Positions 38,637 through 47,440 of a stretch of 64,000 bases of DNA are shown here, in pieces. Position 1 is the first letter of the stretch; every line of letters begins with the position of its first letter. The notes beneath the pieces are model-generated. The model was not told where the DNA came from. It saw nothing but the letters and a program-made list of their open reading frames with translations, and searched no databases. Location of the stretch: NCBI RefSeq assembly GCF_003550175.1, contig NZ_QXDF01000003.1:62001-126000 (forward strand). Reading direction: 5' to 3'. A program made the translations under genes and the position numbers. The DNA is from Dichotomicrobium thermohalophilum. GTDB taxonomy: Bacteria > Pseudomonadota > Alphaproteobacteria > Rhizobiales > Rhodomicrobiaceae.

Positions 38637-39779
38637 ATGGAAAAGCGCTGCTATTACAAGATTCTAGGCGTTTCGCGCGGAGCGAGTGACGACGAGATCA
38701 AGAAGGCGTTCCGTCGGCAGGCCAAGGCGCATCATCCGGATCGCAACCCGGACGACCCGGAGGCCGAGCGCCGCTTCGTCGAGGTCAACGAAGCCTATGA
38801 CGTCCTGAGCGACCCGCAGAAGCGCGCAGCCTATGACCGCTTCGGTCACGCCGCCTTCGACGGCAGCGCTGGCGGGCCGCACGGGTTCGGCAGCGACTTT
38901 TCTGCTTCCATGTCGGACATCTTCGATGACCTGTTCGGCGAGTTCATGGGCGGCGGACGCCAGACGCGCCGGCGGCGCGGCCGGGAGCGCGGCGGTGATC
39001 TGCGCTACAACATGGAGATCACTCTGGGCGACGCTTATTTCGGCAAGCGCGCTGAAATCCGCGTTCCGACGTCCATCGCCTGCGAAGGCTGCTCGGGCAC
39101 GGGCGCGGCCGGCGGCGCGCAACCCAGCGCCTGCGGGACCTGCGGCGGTATCGGGCGTGTGCGCGCCAGCCAGGGATTTTTCACGATCGAGCGCACCTGC
39201 CCGGCATGTCACGGGGCCGGCGAAGTGGTCGAGAACCCCTGCGCCGACTGCGGCGGCACCGGGCGCCAGACGCGCGAACGCACGCTGTCGGTGGAAATCC
39301 CACCCGGCGTAGAGGACGGCACGCGCATCCGCCTCGCCGGCGAAGGCGAAGCGGGGCTACGCGGCGGTCCGTCCGGCGATCTTTACATCTTTCTGTCGAT
39401 CGAGCCGCATGAGCTTTTCCAACGCGACGGCGCGGACCTGTTCTGCCGCGTGCCGATACAGATGACGACAGCGGCGCTCGGCGGCCAGATCGAGGTGCCG
39501 ACCATAAGCGGCGATAGTGCGCAAATCCGCATCCCTGAAGGCACGCAGTCTGGTCACGAGTTCCGCGTCCATGGCAAGGGGATGCCCGTGCTGCGCTCGA
39601 AGGCGACCGGCGATCTTTACGTCCAGGTCGAGGTCGAGACGCCCAAGAACCTGACTCGCAAGCAGAAGGAGTTGCTGCGCGAGTTCGCCAAGGGCTCCAC
39701 GCAGAAGACCAGCCCGGAGGCCACTGGCTTCCTGTCGCGGGTCAAGGCCTTCTGGGAGCGTGTCGGGGATACCGGCTAA
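38637..39779 (+). CDS. dnaJ: Hsp40 co-chaperone DnaJ
   Basis: A 380-residue type I J-protein. The J domain has HPD at 33-35; a Gly/Phe-rich linker follows. The zinc domain has four CxxCxGxG repeats ([32 protein letters not shown]), and the C-terminal beta domain completes it. It stimulates DnaK ATPase and hands over clients. pyrF begins 21 bases downstream and is probably co-transcribed. Confidence 0.97.
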   Translation: MEKRCYYKILGVSRGASDDEIKKAFRRQAKAHHPDRNPDDPEAERRFVEVNEAYDVLSDPQKRAAYDRFGHAAFDGSAGGPHGFGSDFSASMSDIFDDLFGEFMGGGRQTRRRRGRERGGDLRYNMEITLGDAYFGKRAEIRVPTSIACEGCSGTGAAGGAQPSACGTCGGIGRVRASQGFFTIERTCPACHGAGEVVENPCADCGGTGRQTRERTLSVEIPPGVEDGTRIRLAGEGEAGLRGGPSGDLYIFLSIEPHELFQRDGADLFCRVPIQMTTAALGGQIEVPTISGDSAQIRIPEGTQSGHEFRVHGKGMPVLRSKATGDLYVQVEVETPKNLTRKQKELLREFAKGSTQKTSPEATGFLSRVKAFWERVGDTG

Positions 39780-39800
39780 CCCCTCAAGGGGGAACTGGAC

Positions 39801-40544
39801 ATGACCACCCCGGAAAACCTGGGACCAGGTGATGCGGCCCGCGCCGATGCCGCAGGGCGCCTTTTCGTGGCACTCGATCTGGCGTCCGTTGATGCGGCGC
39901 GGGCGCTGGTCGAGCAACTCAGCCCACCCATCACCAGCTTCAAGATCGGGCTTGAGCTGATTTATGCCGGCGGCATCGACCTTGCGCGCGAGTTGGCTGC
40001 GGGCGGGCATGAGGTCTTCCTCGATGCCAAGCTGCTCGACATTGGCAACACGGTCGAGCGCGCGACGGACCAGATTGCGGGACTTGGCGCGCGTTATCTC
40101 ACCATTCATGCGACCGACACCAAGACGCTGACGGCCGCCGTTCGCGGCCGCGGCGCCAGCCCGCTGCGCCTGCTCGGGGTGACAGTGATGACGAATCTCG
40201 ACTTCCGGGACCTGAGCGAGCAGGGCGTCACTCGCCCGCCGCGCGAGATGGTGCTGCATCGCGCGCGCCTCGCGCTGGACGCGGGGCTGGACGGCGTGAT
40301 CGCCTCGCCTCAGGAGGCTGGCGCGCTGCGCGAAACCTTCGGCACCAGTCTCGAAATCGTCACACCGGGCGTCCGGCCGGCGGGCACGCAGGCGGGCGAT
40401 CAGAGCCGCACCGCGACGCCAACCGACGCCATCGCCGCCGGCGCGGACAAGCTCGTCATCGGGCGGCCCATCACCGCCGCCGACGATCCGCCCGCCGCCG
40501 CAGGCAAGATCATCGACGAGATCGCGTTGGCGCTGGCCCGCTGA
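39801..40544 (+). CDS. pyrF: Orotidine 5'-phosphate decarboxylase
   Basis: A 247-residue TIM-barrel enzyme that makes UMP, the last step of pyrimidine synthesis. LFVALDLAS, the catalytic DAKLLDIGNT (Asp75, Lys77, Asp80) and the phosphate loop ending in KLVIGRPITAADDP are intact. AAGGGGGA lies 8 bases before ATG 39801. It follows dnaJ as in many Rhizobiales. It ends 2 bases from the convergent terC stop. Confidence 0.95.
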   Translation: MTTPENLGPGDAARADAAGRLFVALDLASVDAARALVEQLSPPITSFKIGLELIYAGGIDLARELAAGGHEVFLDAKLLDIGNTVERATDQIAGLGARYLTIHATDTKTLTAAVRGRGASPLRLLGVTVMTNLDFRDLSEQGVTRPPREMVLHRARLALDAGLDGVIASPQEAGALRETFGTSLEIVTPGVRPAGTQAGDQSRTATPTDAIAAGADKLVIGRPITAADDPPAAAGKIIDEIALALAR

Positions 40545-40546
40545 CC

Positions 40547-41269
40547 TCAGGCGGTGCCCCCGCGCCGCGCCCGCCGGGCCAGCACGTTGAACACCTCGAC
40601 CATGGCTGCAAAGCCCATCGCGAAGTAGACGTAGCCGCGCGGCACGTGGAAGCCCATCCCGTCGGCCACCAGCAGTACCCCGATCAGGATCAGGAAGCTC
40701 AGCGCCAGCATCTTGGTGGTGGGGTGCCGCTCGATGAAACGCGTCGCCGGCTCCGACGCGACAAACATCACCGCAATGGCGATCGTCACCGCGGCAATCA
40801 TCACGCCGATATACTCGGTCATGCCGATGGCGGTAATGATGGAGTCGACCGAGAAAACCATGTCGATCACGGCGATCTGCGCGATAACCATGTAGAAGCC
40901 GGAATAAGCCACTCCGCCGCCTTCGTCCTTGTGGCCCTCGATCTCGCCGTGGATTTCCAGTGTCGCCTTCGCCAGCAGGAACAGCCCGCCGCCGAGCAGG
41001 ATGATGTCGCGCCAGGAAATCTCGTGTCCGTAGACCACGAACTCCGGCTCGCGCAGCGCGATGAGATAGGTCAGCCCGAACAGCATTATGATGCGGAACA
41101 GGAGCGCGAGACCCAGCCCGATCGCTCGGGCCTTCGCCTGCTGATGCTCGGGGAGACGGGACGCCAGCACGGAGATGAAAACCAGGTTATCGATGCCGAG
41201 CACAACCTCCATCGCCGTCAGGGTCAGAAGGCTGGCCCACACATTCGTGTCGGCGAGAATTTCAATCAT
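40547..41269 (-). CDS. TerC family integral membrane protein
   Basis: A 240-residue membrane protein with about seven helices. The family signature is clear: EVVLGIDNLVFISVL with buried Glu and Asp in the first helix, and IDMVFSVDSIITAIG in the middle. TerC/Alx proteins are linked to metal-ion (manganese) export and protection of secreted metalloproteins; the older tellurite-resistance name does not prove that role here. GGGG 7 bases before ATG 41269 supports the start. Convergent with pyrF. Confidence 0.92.
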   Translation of the reverse strand: MIEILADTNVWASLLTLTAMEVVLGIDNLVFISVLASRLPEHQQAKARAIGLGLALLFRIIMLFGLTYLIALREPEFVVYGHEISWRDIILLGGGLFLLAKATLEIHGEIEGHKDEGGGVAYSGFYMVIAQIAVIDMVFSVDSIITAIGMTEYIGVMIAAVTIAIAVMFVASEPATRFIERHPTTKMLALSFLILIGVLLVADGMGFHVPRGYVYFAMGFAAMVEVFNVLARRARRGGTA

Positions 41270-41335
41270 TGTGTGCCCCTTTTTTTCCGGATCGGGCGAT
41301 GAAAAATCAATGGCGCGTTATCGGCTGCGCGCCGC

Positions 41336-42046
41336 TTAATGCGTTTCGTTGAGCGCTGCCAGGCCCGCCGTACGTGTCAGGCTCAGGGCGATGTAATAAA
41401 CCGCTGCGCCCGCAAAAATCACCTGCGTGACCAGATCGCCGGGGAAGCCGCGCAGGAGAACGGCGATCGCGGCGACCGACCATATCGCGGTGACGGTCAG
41501 TGTCACCCACCGGAAAGCCCGGACCCGCACCGGATGCCCCCATTTCAGCGGAACGAATGTCAGCACCGAAAACAGCGCCACCCCGGCGAGCACCAGTTCC
41601 GGCGCCGGCTGCAGCACAAAGGCATAGAGCAGGAAGAGGTTCCACAGCGCCGGGAAGCCAACGAAAAAGCCATCCGTCGTCTTGCTATGGTTATCAGCGA
41701 AATGAAACAACGAGGTGAGCATGATTGCGCCAGCCGCAATACCTGAAAAGCCCGCCGGCACAAGGTCTGCCTCATAGAGCATGAAGGCCGGCACGATGAC
41801 ATAGGTCATGTAATCGATGACGAGATCCAGGCTCTCGCCGGAGATGCGAGGCAGCGTCTGCTTGACGTAGAAATACCGGGCCAGCGGACCATCCAGCCCG
41901 TCGACAAGCAGAGCGGCGCCGAGCCAGAGGAACGCCGTTTCGAAAGCACCGCGCGCCGTGGCGGTCAGCGCAAAGAAACCGAGAACCGCCCCGGTCGCCG
42001 TAAAAATGTGAACCGCAGCGGCCGGCCAGATGCTGCGCTGTTTCAT
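41336..42046 (-). CDS. pcs: Phosphatidylcholine synthase
   Basis: A 236-residue CDP-alcohol phosphotransferase with about eight helices. The catalytic motif is DG-x2-AR-x12-G-x3-D-x3-D (Asp52 to Asp78). The 12-residue spacing between AR and G is characteristic of bacterial Pcs; most relatives have 8. It condenses CDP-diacylglycerol with choline to give phosphatidylcholine directly, a lipid typical of host-associated and other alphaproteobacteria. A GGAG site precedes ATG 42046. It stands between terC and chorismate mutase on the same strand. Confidence 0.9.
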   Translation of the reverse strand: MKQRSIWPAAAVHIFTATGAVLGFFALTATARGAFETAFLWLGAALLVDGLDGPLARYFYVKQTLPRISGESLDLVIDYMTYVIVPAFMLYEADLVPAGFSGIAAGAIMLTSLFHFADNHSKTTDGFFVGFPALWNLFLLYAFVLQPAPELVLAGVALFSVLTFVPLKWGHPVRVRAFRWVTLTVTAIWSVAAIAVLLRGFPGDLVTQVIFAGAAVYYIALSLTRTAGLAALNETH

Positions 42047-42082
42047 TCGCCCTGCTCCTCTTCAGCGGCCGGCGCTGGCCCA

Positions 42083-42397
42083 TCATGTGGGTTCGCCGCG
42101 CTCGCGCCTGAGGCGCTGCTCCTCGTACTGGATGAACCAGCCGATCATCTGACGCCACAGCGCCTCGGCCAGTTCCGGCGGCAGGCCGCGGTCACGGGCG
42201 CGTGCCTCGACTTTGTCGATCACCTCCTGGATGCGCCACGGCACCGTCGCTTCTTCCGGGCGGGATTTGAGCTGCCACGCGCGGTCGACATAGGTGAAGC
42301 GCTGGGCGATCAGGTCGACGAGCGCGTCGTCGATCCGGTCGATCTCGGCGCGCACCTGTTCCATATTCTGACAGTCTTCCGGCCGTTTGGTGCTCAT
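42083..42397 (-). CDS. Chorismate mutase, AroQ type
   Basis: A 104-residue all-helical chorismate mutase: VRAEIDRIDDALVDLIAQR is the first helix with the active-site Arg, WRIQEVIDKV and a C-terminal ALWRQMIGWFIQYEE follow. It converts chorismate to prephenate for Phe and Tyr synthesis. The domain stands alone and is not fused to prephenate dehydratase. PchB-like isochorismate lyase is a close relative, but no salicylate genes are nearby. The gene is 36 bases upstream of pcs on the same strand. Confidence 0.88.
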   Translation of the reverse strand: MSTKRPEDCQNMEQVRAEIDRIDDALVDLIAQRFTYVDRAWQLKSRPEEATVPWRIQEVIDKVEARARDRGLPPELAEALWRQMIGWFIQYEEQRLRRERGEPT

Positions 42398-42445
42398 CGC
42401 CGTCGCCCTCGTCCGCTCGTTTCCTACTTGCCTTGAAAGCGTGGC

Positions 42446-43948
42446 TCACGCTTTTGACTTGGCCCACCAGTTCCGCGGCGCCGGGAACATCCCTGCAGCA
42501 TCCTCGATCACCTGCCCCGCGCGCAGCATCGTCGCCTCGTCGTAGGGTCGGCCGATGAGCTGCAGCCCCAGCGGCAGCCCGCTCTCCGTCAGGCCGGCAG
42601 GCACCGACAAACCGGGCAGCCCCGCCATGTTGATCGGCACTGTGAAGATGTCATTCAGATACATCTCCACTGGGTCCTGCTTTTCATTAATGCCGAAGGC
42701 CGGGCCCGGCGTCGTCGGGGTGAGCATAACGTCGACATCCTCGAAGGCGGTGTCGAAATCCTGCTTGATCAGCGTGCGGACCTTCTGCGCCTTCAGGTAA
42801 TAGGCGTCATAATAGCCAGCCGAGAGCACGTAGGTGCCCATCAGGATCCGGCGCTTGACCTCCGCTCCGAAGCCTTCCGCGCGCGTGCGCTCGTACATGT
42901 CGATCAGGTCGTTGCCGTCGACGCGCAGGCCGTAGCGAACGCCATCGTAGCGGGCGAGATTCGAGGAGGCTTCGGCCGGGGCAATGATGTAGTAGGCCGG
43001 CAGCGCATAGCGCATGTGGGGGAGGCTGACTTCCTTGATCTCGGCGCCAGCATCGCGGAACCATTCGATCCCCTTCTCCCAAAGCGCGACCATCTCCGCC
43101 GACATGCCGTCGAGGCGGTATTCCTTCGGAACGCCGACCCTCAGCCCTTTGACCGTTTCGTCGAGCGCCGCCTCGAAGTCCGGCACATCGACCGGCGCGC
43201 TGGTCGAGTCCTTGGGATCATGCCCGCAGATCTCGCGCAGAAGGATGGCGCTGTCCTTGACCGTGCGGGTTATCACCCCCGCCTGGTCGAGAGAGGAAGC
43301 GAAGGCGACCATGCCCCAGCGTGAACAGCGGCCATAAGTCGGCTTCACGCCCACCGTGCCGGTGAGGGCCGCGGGTTGACGGATCGATCCGCCGGTGTCC
43401 GACGCCGTCGCGCCGAGGCAGAACCGCGCCGCAACCGCCGCCGCCGAGCCGCCGGACGAGCCGCCCGGCACCAGCTTCTTGCGCTTGCCCTTCGCCCGCC
43501 ACGGGTTCACGCAGGGGCCGCGCGCGCTGCTCTCGTTCGACGAGCCCATGGCGAACTCGTCCATGTTGAGTTTGCCGAGCATGACCGCGCCAGAGTCCCA
43601 CAGCTTTTGCGTGACAGTCGACTCGTAGGGCGGCTGGAAGCCTTTGAGAATGTTGGAGCAGGCGGTTGAGTGCACATCCCGCGTACAGAACAGGTCCTTG
43701 ATGCCGAGCGGAACGCCTTCCAGCGGACGGGCCTCGCCACGTCCGATCCGCGCGTCCGATTCCTCGGCCATCGCCAACGCCTTCTCCAGCGTCACCTCGA
43801 TGAAGGCGTTAAGCTGCTCGTTGCCTGCCGCGATGGCCTCCAGATGCGCGCGCGTCAGGTCAACCGAGCTCAGTGATTTGGACTGCAGCGCGTCGCGCGC
43901 CTCGGTCAGCGTCAGGTCGGTGGGATTGGTCGTCTTCGTTTTGGGCAT
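42446..43948 (-). CDS. gatA: Glutamyl-tRNA(Gln)/aspartyl-tRNA(Asn) amidotransferase subunit A
   Basis: A 500-residue amidase-signature protein. The Ser-cisSer-Lys triad is visible in PLGIKDLFC (Lys), [14 protein letters not shown] and [16 protein letters not shown] (Ser residues). GatA releases ammonia from glutamine for transamidation of misacylated tRNA by GatB, with GatC as scaffold. It starts 2 bases after the gatC stop, with the ribosome site inside gatC. gatB is not in this window. Confidence 0.97.
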   Translation of the reverse strand: MPKTKTTNPTDLTLTEARDALQSKSLSSVDLTRAHLEAIAAGNEQLNAFIEVTLEKALAMAEESDARIGRGEARPLEGVPLGIKDLFCTRDVHSTACSNILKGFQPPYESTVTQKLWDSGAVMLGKLNMDEFAMGSSNESSARGPCVNPWRAKGKRKKLVPGGSSGGSAAAVAARFCLGATASDTGGSIRQPAALTGTVGVKPTYGRCSRWGMVAFASSLDQAGVITRTVKDSAILLREICGHDPKDSTSAPVDVPDFEAALDETVKGLRVGVPKEYRLDGMSAEMVALWEKGIEWFRDAGAEIKEVSLPHMRYALPAYYIIAPAEASSNLARYDGVRYGLRVDGNDLIDMYERTRAEGFGAEVKRRILMGTYVLSAGYYDAYYLKAQKVRTLIKQDFDTAFEDVDVMLTPTTPGPAFGINEKQDPVEMYLNDIFTVPINMAGLPGLSVPAGLTESGLPLGLQLIGRPYDEATMLRAGQVIEDAAGMFPAPRNWWAKSKA

Positions 43949-43950
43949 GC

Positions 43951-44238
43951 CTACTCCACGACCTTGGGCACGACGAAGAAGCCGTCTTCCGTCATCGGGG
44001 CATTACGGAGGATGTCGTCCTGGCAGCCGCCCGCCGTGACCTCGTCAGTGCGCCATGGCAGCGTCAGGTCGCCGATGCGGGTCAGGGGGGCGACATTTTC
44101 CGTGTCGACCTCGCCGAGCTGGTCCACCCAGTCGAGGATCGCGGTGAGTTCGCGCTCCAGGTTCGCGGCTTCCTGTTTGCCAATCTTTATGCGCGCCAAC
44201 CGGGCGATATGGCGCACCGTGGCCTCATCGATCTGCAT
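43951..44238 (-). CDS. gatC: Glutamyl-tRNA(Gln)/aspartyl-tRNA(Asn) amidotransferase subunit C
   Basis: A 95-residue protein with the GatC pattern: [17 protein letters not shown] at the start, [20 protein letters not shown] in the middle and [19 protein letters not shown] at the end. It wraps around GatA and GatB in the amidotransferase complex. ATG 44238 is chosen because the longer frame upstream lacks family similarity. The gene is the first of gatC-gatA. Confidence 0.96.
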   Translation of the reverse strand: MQIDEATVRHIARLARIKIGKQEAANLERELTAILDWVDQLGEVDTENVAPLTRIGDLTLPWRTDEVTAGGCQDDILRNAPMTEDGFFVVPKVVE

Positions 44239-44381
44239 TGGCTGTCTGATCCGATTTGTGAAAAAGCGTTTCGCGCCCGCTGTCCGGGACGTTTCGCCTG
44301 TCTTAGCGTTCCCCGCGCCAAAGCGCAACACGGGCCGCGCGGTGCACGCCCGATACGGACAATACCGGGCCAGGGACAAGC

Positions 44382-45119
44382 TCACCGGCCGCCGGTGAGC
44401 GGAAGGGAATACCACAGGCGCATTGGCCAGTGCTCCTCTTCCGGGCTTTCCGGCGGCGATGGGGTCTTCGCGATGGTCGTCGTCTGCAGTGCACTGCCGG
44501 AGGGCGCGGCCGCCTTTTTCGGCTGCCCGAAAGGTCTTCGTGACGGCGCAGGCGGTATAACGGTCCGTGCAGTGGCGGATCCCGCCTGCTGAGGTTTCTT
44601 GTTCTCTGGGGTAGCGGCATCCGCCTTCGCCGTTACGGGCCTTATGGCGATATTGACGAAGCGCCAGCGCCCGCCGACGCGCTGATAGGTGAAATCGAAG
44701 GCGATGCGCCGGGGCTGCCCCGGGATGTAGCCCTTCAGGACGAGAAACTTGTTGCGGACGATGAGCGGCTTCTCCCGGAACTTCGGAAGGGCAAGGAGCG
44801 CGCGGCCAAGGTCTGCCTTCTGCTTGCGCAAGGGCGCGAAATAGTTGGCGAGGTCGAGAAGAGACATGGACGAGCGCAGCGACGGCGCGGCCAGATCGCG
44901 GAAGACCGCATAGTTGCCCGAAACATTCGCCTGATGAACCGCGGCGAAGGTTTCGCGGACGAGCCGGACGATGCGGCGCGCATCGGCGTCCGACCGTATA
45001 GCTGGCCTGCGCGCCTTTGCGTTTGCCTGCTGCTCTTGCGCGAAGGCGGGCGTCTCAGGCGTCAAAAACGCGTAAGACATGCAGACGAGCAGCGCCGCAA
45101 TGAAAGAACGAGATACCAT
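44382..45119 (-). CDS. Exported NTF2-like protein of unknown function
   Basis: A 245-residue protein with a signal peptide (MVSRSFIAALLVCMSYAF, cleavage near AFAQ). Residues 40-165 look like an NTF2-like cone fold: VNQAN-type segment VHQANVSGNYAVFRDLAAP, a core around FAPLRKQKADLG, and the strand pair IAFDFTYQRVGGRWRFVNIAI. The C-terminal 80 residues are rich in Pro, Ala and Lys and look disordered. ATG 45119 gives a good signal peptide; ATG 45161 does not. Its job is unknown. It is separated from gatC by 143 bases with no gene. Confidence 0.82.
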   Translation of the reverse strand: MVSRSFIAALLVCMSYAFLTPETPAFAQEQQANAKARRPAIRSDADARRIVRLVRETFAAVHQANVSGNYAVFRDLAAPSLRSSMSLLDLANYFAPLRKQKADLGRALLALPKFREKPLIVRNKFLVLKGYIPGQPRRIAFDFTYQRVGGRWRFVNIAIRPVTAKADAATPENKKPQQAGSATARTVIPPAPSRRPFGQPKKAAAPSGSALQTTTIAKTPSPPESPEEEHWPMRLWYSLPLTGGR

Positions 45120-45139
45120 CACAGGACCATAACAGCCGA

Positions 45140-45173
45140 GGAGAGCAAGAGGGGCCGCCACGGGGGCGGCCCC
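45140..45173 (-). terminator. Terminator of the adhesin gene
   Basis: On the minus strand the arms GGGGCCGCC and GGCGGCCCC pair perfectly over 9 bp with a 5-base loop, followed by TCTTGCTCT. It lies 26 bases after the adhesin stop. A matching hairpin is found at 46256-46291. Confidence 0.7.
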
Positions 45174-45198
45174 ATCCCTGGCAACACCCCGCTACCCG

Positions 45199-45900
45199 TT
45201 ACCAGGTGACTTGCGCGCCGACGCGGCCGCCGACAGTATCCTTGTCGAGACCGAAGCCGACGCCGCCAGCGATGGCGAGCCGGTCGCCACCGCCGAAGAG
45301 GTCATGTCCGAGGACGCCCGTCGCGGCGATGCCGAGCGCGTTGGAGCTTTCAAAGCCGCCCCAGTTGACGGACATGCCGAAGGTCTCGTTCCCGACGAGG
45401 TCCGGGTTCTGCAGGGCCAGCGCGATGGCCACGCCTTCCTGGTTTTCGTTGACCCGGTCACGGACGCCCGGAGACAGCTTGCCCCAGGTGACGGCGTCGT
45501 CGGCGATCTTGTCGGTGGTCACCGCGCCGTCCTGGATCGCGTCGGTGTCGACCGCGTTGTTTGCGAGCTCATTCGCTGTGACGGAATCGGTCCCGAGATC
45601 GTCGCTCGTGATCGTGCCGTCGGCGATTTCATTTGTTGTCACCGCATCCGTCTGGATGTCCCCGCTCGTGATCGAGTCCGTACAGTCGACTGCGACGTTG
45701 TCGCCATCCGGATTGGTTGTCGCATCCCTCAATTCACCGAAAGTCCCAACGGTTGTATCTGGATCATCCGACGTGTTGACAATCGCACATTGCGCCGCCG
45801 CTTCATTCGGCGTCGCGACCATCCCGACCCCGAGCGCCACCGCGCCAGCCGCTGCCAGCGCCATGGCCCTCTTGCTGCAAAGCCATTTGAATATTGTCAT
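45199..45900 (-). CDS. Small YadA-like trimeric autotransporter adhesin with decapeptide repeats
   Basis: A 233-residue surface protein. A signal peptide covers residues 1-37 (cleavage near EAAAQ). After a short segment with three cysteines (one at the cleavage junction, Cys38), residues 74-143 consist of seven 10-residue repeats of the form xDAVTTxEIA (for example TDAVTTNEIA, TDSVTANELA, DGAVTTDKIA), expected to form a trimeric beta/coiled stalk. Residues 149-233 resemble a YadA-like membrane anchor: NENQEGVAIALALQNPDL followed by four amphipathic strands ending in Trp. AGGAG 8 bases before ATG 45900 fixes the start. At 233 residues it is very small for the class; trimerisation is inferred, not shown. 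Confidence 0.78.
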   Translation of the reverse strand: MTIFKWLCSKRAMALAAAGAVALGVGMVATPNEAAAQCAIVNTSDDPDTTVGTFGELRDATTNPDGDNVAVDCTDSITSGDIQTDAVTTNEIADGTITSDDLGTDSVTANELANNAVDTDAIQDGAVTTDKIADDAVTWGKLSPGVRDRVNENQEGVAIALALQNPDLVGNETFGMSVNWGGFESSNALGIAATGVLGHDLFGGGDRLAIAGGVGFGLDKDTVGGRVGAQVTW

Positions 45901-46261
45901 CCTCACTTCTCCTGTTGTCCTGAACGCCTGTCAGGTGCGCCCGCATCAAGCACGGGCCAGTGAAAGGCGGGTTCAGGCTCCGCCCAGCCGGGCATTCGCC
46001 GAGTGGGCGAAGGGCGCCTGTCGCACCCGCATTGGTTGTGTTTTTATGAGAATGCTCGCTAAAAGGGAAGTGCAAAACGCCTGCAATCTGGGCGTGTAGG
46101 CGCCACACAAACTGATTAGGGGCGTTTTGGCGCGTATCGTGTTTTTCCTGCAACGCCGGACTGCCCGCGCCATCGGCTTCGCATTGATCACCGGTCTGCG
46201 CGCGCAACGATTGGCGGCGACCGCTGCCATCAGGCGACTCAACGCTGCTGCTCAGCAAAAA
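45901..46261. other. Upstream region of the adhesin gene
   Basis: The 361 bases contain no supported gene. They form the adhesin leader and promoter region. The segment 46057-46122 recurs in altered form at 46481-46550, which suggests that it carries the promoter or another conserved control element. Confidence 0.55.
46057..46122 (-). repeat. Upstream repeat, copy 1
   Basis: Minus-strand order: TAATC, TTTGTG, CTACAC, CC, AGATTG, CTTCCC, TTA, CG, each shared with copy 2 at 46481-46550 at matching distances. Both copies have TTGTG followed after 17-18 bases by ATTG, a possible weak promoter. Confidence 0.65.
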
Positions 46262-46291
46262 TGATAAAGGGGCCGCCGGAACGGCGACCCC
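46256..46291 (-). terminator. Terminator of the deleted adhesin copy
   Basis: On the minus strand GGGGTCGCC and GGCGGCCCC pair over 9 bp with one T-G wobble and a 5-base loop, then TTTATCATTTTT. The stem is kept despite a base change relative to the first copy, and the T-run is stronger. Confidence 0.75.
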
Positions 46292-46555
46292 TTCCCCCGG
46301 TAACACCCCGCTCGGAGTTGGTGGGATTCAACTCGGATCGAGGCGGCCGCCTTTTCGTGCTCCGGCCGAAGTCGAGAACCGCCGGCGAAAACGTAGCCCT
46401 CGACACATTGACCGAAAGCGCGACCGGAAGGGCAGTTCCGGCCCCGCAGCACCAGCGGCAGGTGTTGTTGTATAACGGATCGCGTAAAAAGGGAAGAAAA
46501 GAATTATTACAATCTAGGGGTGTAGTGCTCGCACAAATCGATTAGACGGCGAGCT
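46262..46555 (-). pseudogene. Deleted second copy of the adhesin locus
   Basis: This stretch repeats the outer parts of the adhesin locus in the same order and strand. The upstream repeat (46481-46550) is followed by about 170 bases, of which the end (AGGCGGCCGCCTCG near 46340) matches the last adhesin codons. Next come AGCGGGGTGTTACC (matching 45181-45193) and a terminator hairpin. Most coding sequence is missing and the 3' match is out of frame. It looks like a tandem duplicate that lost its centre. A short non-coding RNA between promoter and terminator is an alternative. Confidence 0.6.
46481..46550 (-). repeat. Upstream repeat, copy 2
   Basis: Counterpart of 46057-46122. It keeps the TAATC, TTTGTG, CTACAC, AGATTG and CTTCCC blocks but has become more AT-rich (TAATAATTC) in the middle. 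Confidence 0.65.
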
Positions 46556-46631
46556 GTGTCATTGTGGACACAGGTGCCTGGCCATCCCTGGCGGGCGCGG
46601 GCCGGACGCTTGCCGGCCCCCGCCGCGCAGC

Positions 46632-47321
46632 TTACAGCGCCACATCCCCGCCGATCTCCGGCACGACCACGTTCTGCCCTTCCATCTGCGCCTGAAACTT
46701 CGAGGGGTCGGGGTCGATGATCGGGAAGGTGCCGTAGTGGATCGGTACGACGGTGCGGAAGTTGAAATAGCGCTTGCAAGCCATCGCGGCGGTCTTCGCG
46801 CCCATCGTGAAGCGGTCGCCGATCGGGACGAGGCCGACGGTCGGCGCGAACACCTCGTTGATGAGCGCCATGTCGGAGAAGATCTCGGTGTCGCCCATGT
46901 GATAGATGCTCTCGCCCTCCGCGCGGATGACCACGCCGCAGGCTGCGCCGAGATAGACCGGCTTGCCGTCGATCATGGTCGCGGAGGAGTGGAACGCCTT
47001 GACGAAGGACACATCGAAGCCGTCCTGCGCCAGCGTTCCGCCAGGGTTGGCCGGGTCGATGTTCTCGATGCCCTTCGCGTTCATGTAGAGCGCCAGCTCA
47101 TAGACCGCGATCAGCTTCGCGCCCGTCTTCTGACAGATGTCAAAGGCGTCGCCGGTGTGGTCGTCATGGCCATGGGTCAGCACGACATGGGTGCAGCCCT
47201 GGGCAGCGTCGTCCACCGAGCCGGTGAATTTGTCGTTGCCGGAGAGGAAAGGATCGATGAGGATGACGTTGGAACCCGTTTCGAGTCTGAACGCGGAATG
47301 TCCGAGCCAGGTGAGTTTCAT
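46632..47321 (-). CDS. Metal-dependent hydrolase, UPF0173 family
   Basis: A 229-residue metallo-beta-lactamase-fold protein. MKLTWLGHSAF starts it, THGHDDHTGD (residues 49-58) is the metal-binding HxHxDH motif, and MGDTEIFSDM and VVPIHYGTFP provide further ligands. UPF0173 proteins (YtkL type) are cytoplasmic hydrolases of unknown substrate. No signal peptide. It is alone on its strand, divergent from ruvX. Confidence 0.92.
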   Translation of the reverse strand: MKLTWLGHSAFRLETGSNVILIDPFLSGNDKFTGSVDDAAQGCTHVVLTHGHDDHTGDAFDICQKTGAKLIAVYELALYMNAKGIENIDPANPGGTLAQDGFDVSFVKAFHSSATMIDGKPVYLGAACGVVIRAEGESIYHMGDTEIFSDMALINEVFAPTVGLVPIGDRFTMGAKTAAMACKRYFNFRTVVPIHYGTFPIIDPDPSKFQAQMEGQNVVVPEIGGDVAL

Positions 47322-47440
47322 GCTTGGCCTCCATTTTCAGTAATTGGCCGGTTGCGCGAGGGTCGATACGCGGCGCAGTATAAATCGCACAGGCGCCGCC
47401 TCAACACGAGAGCCTTGGCGCAAGAAACCAGCCAGAACCG

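Noticed and set aside
46252-46452. A 66-residue minus-strand frame in the adhesin-downstream region
   Set aside because: It runs through the terminator hairpin and lies in the deleted adhesin copy; the part matching the adhesin is out of frame.
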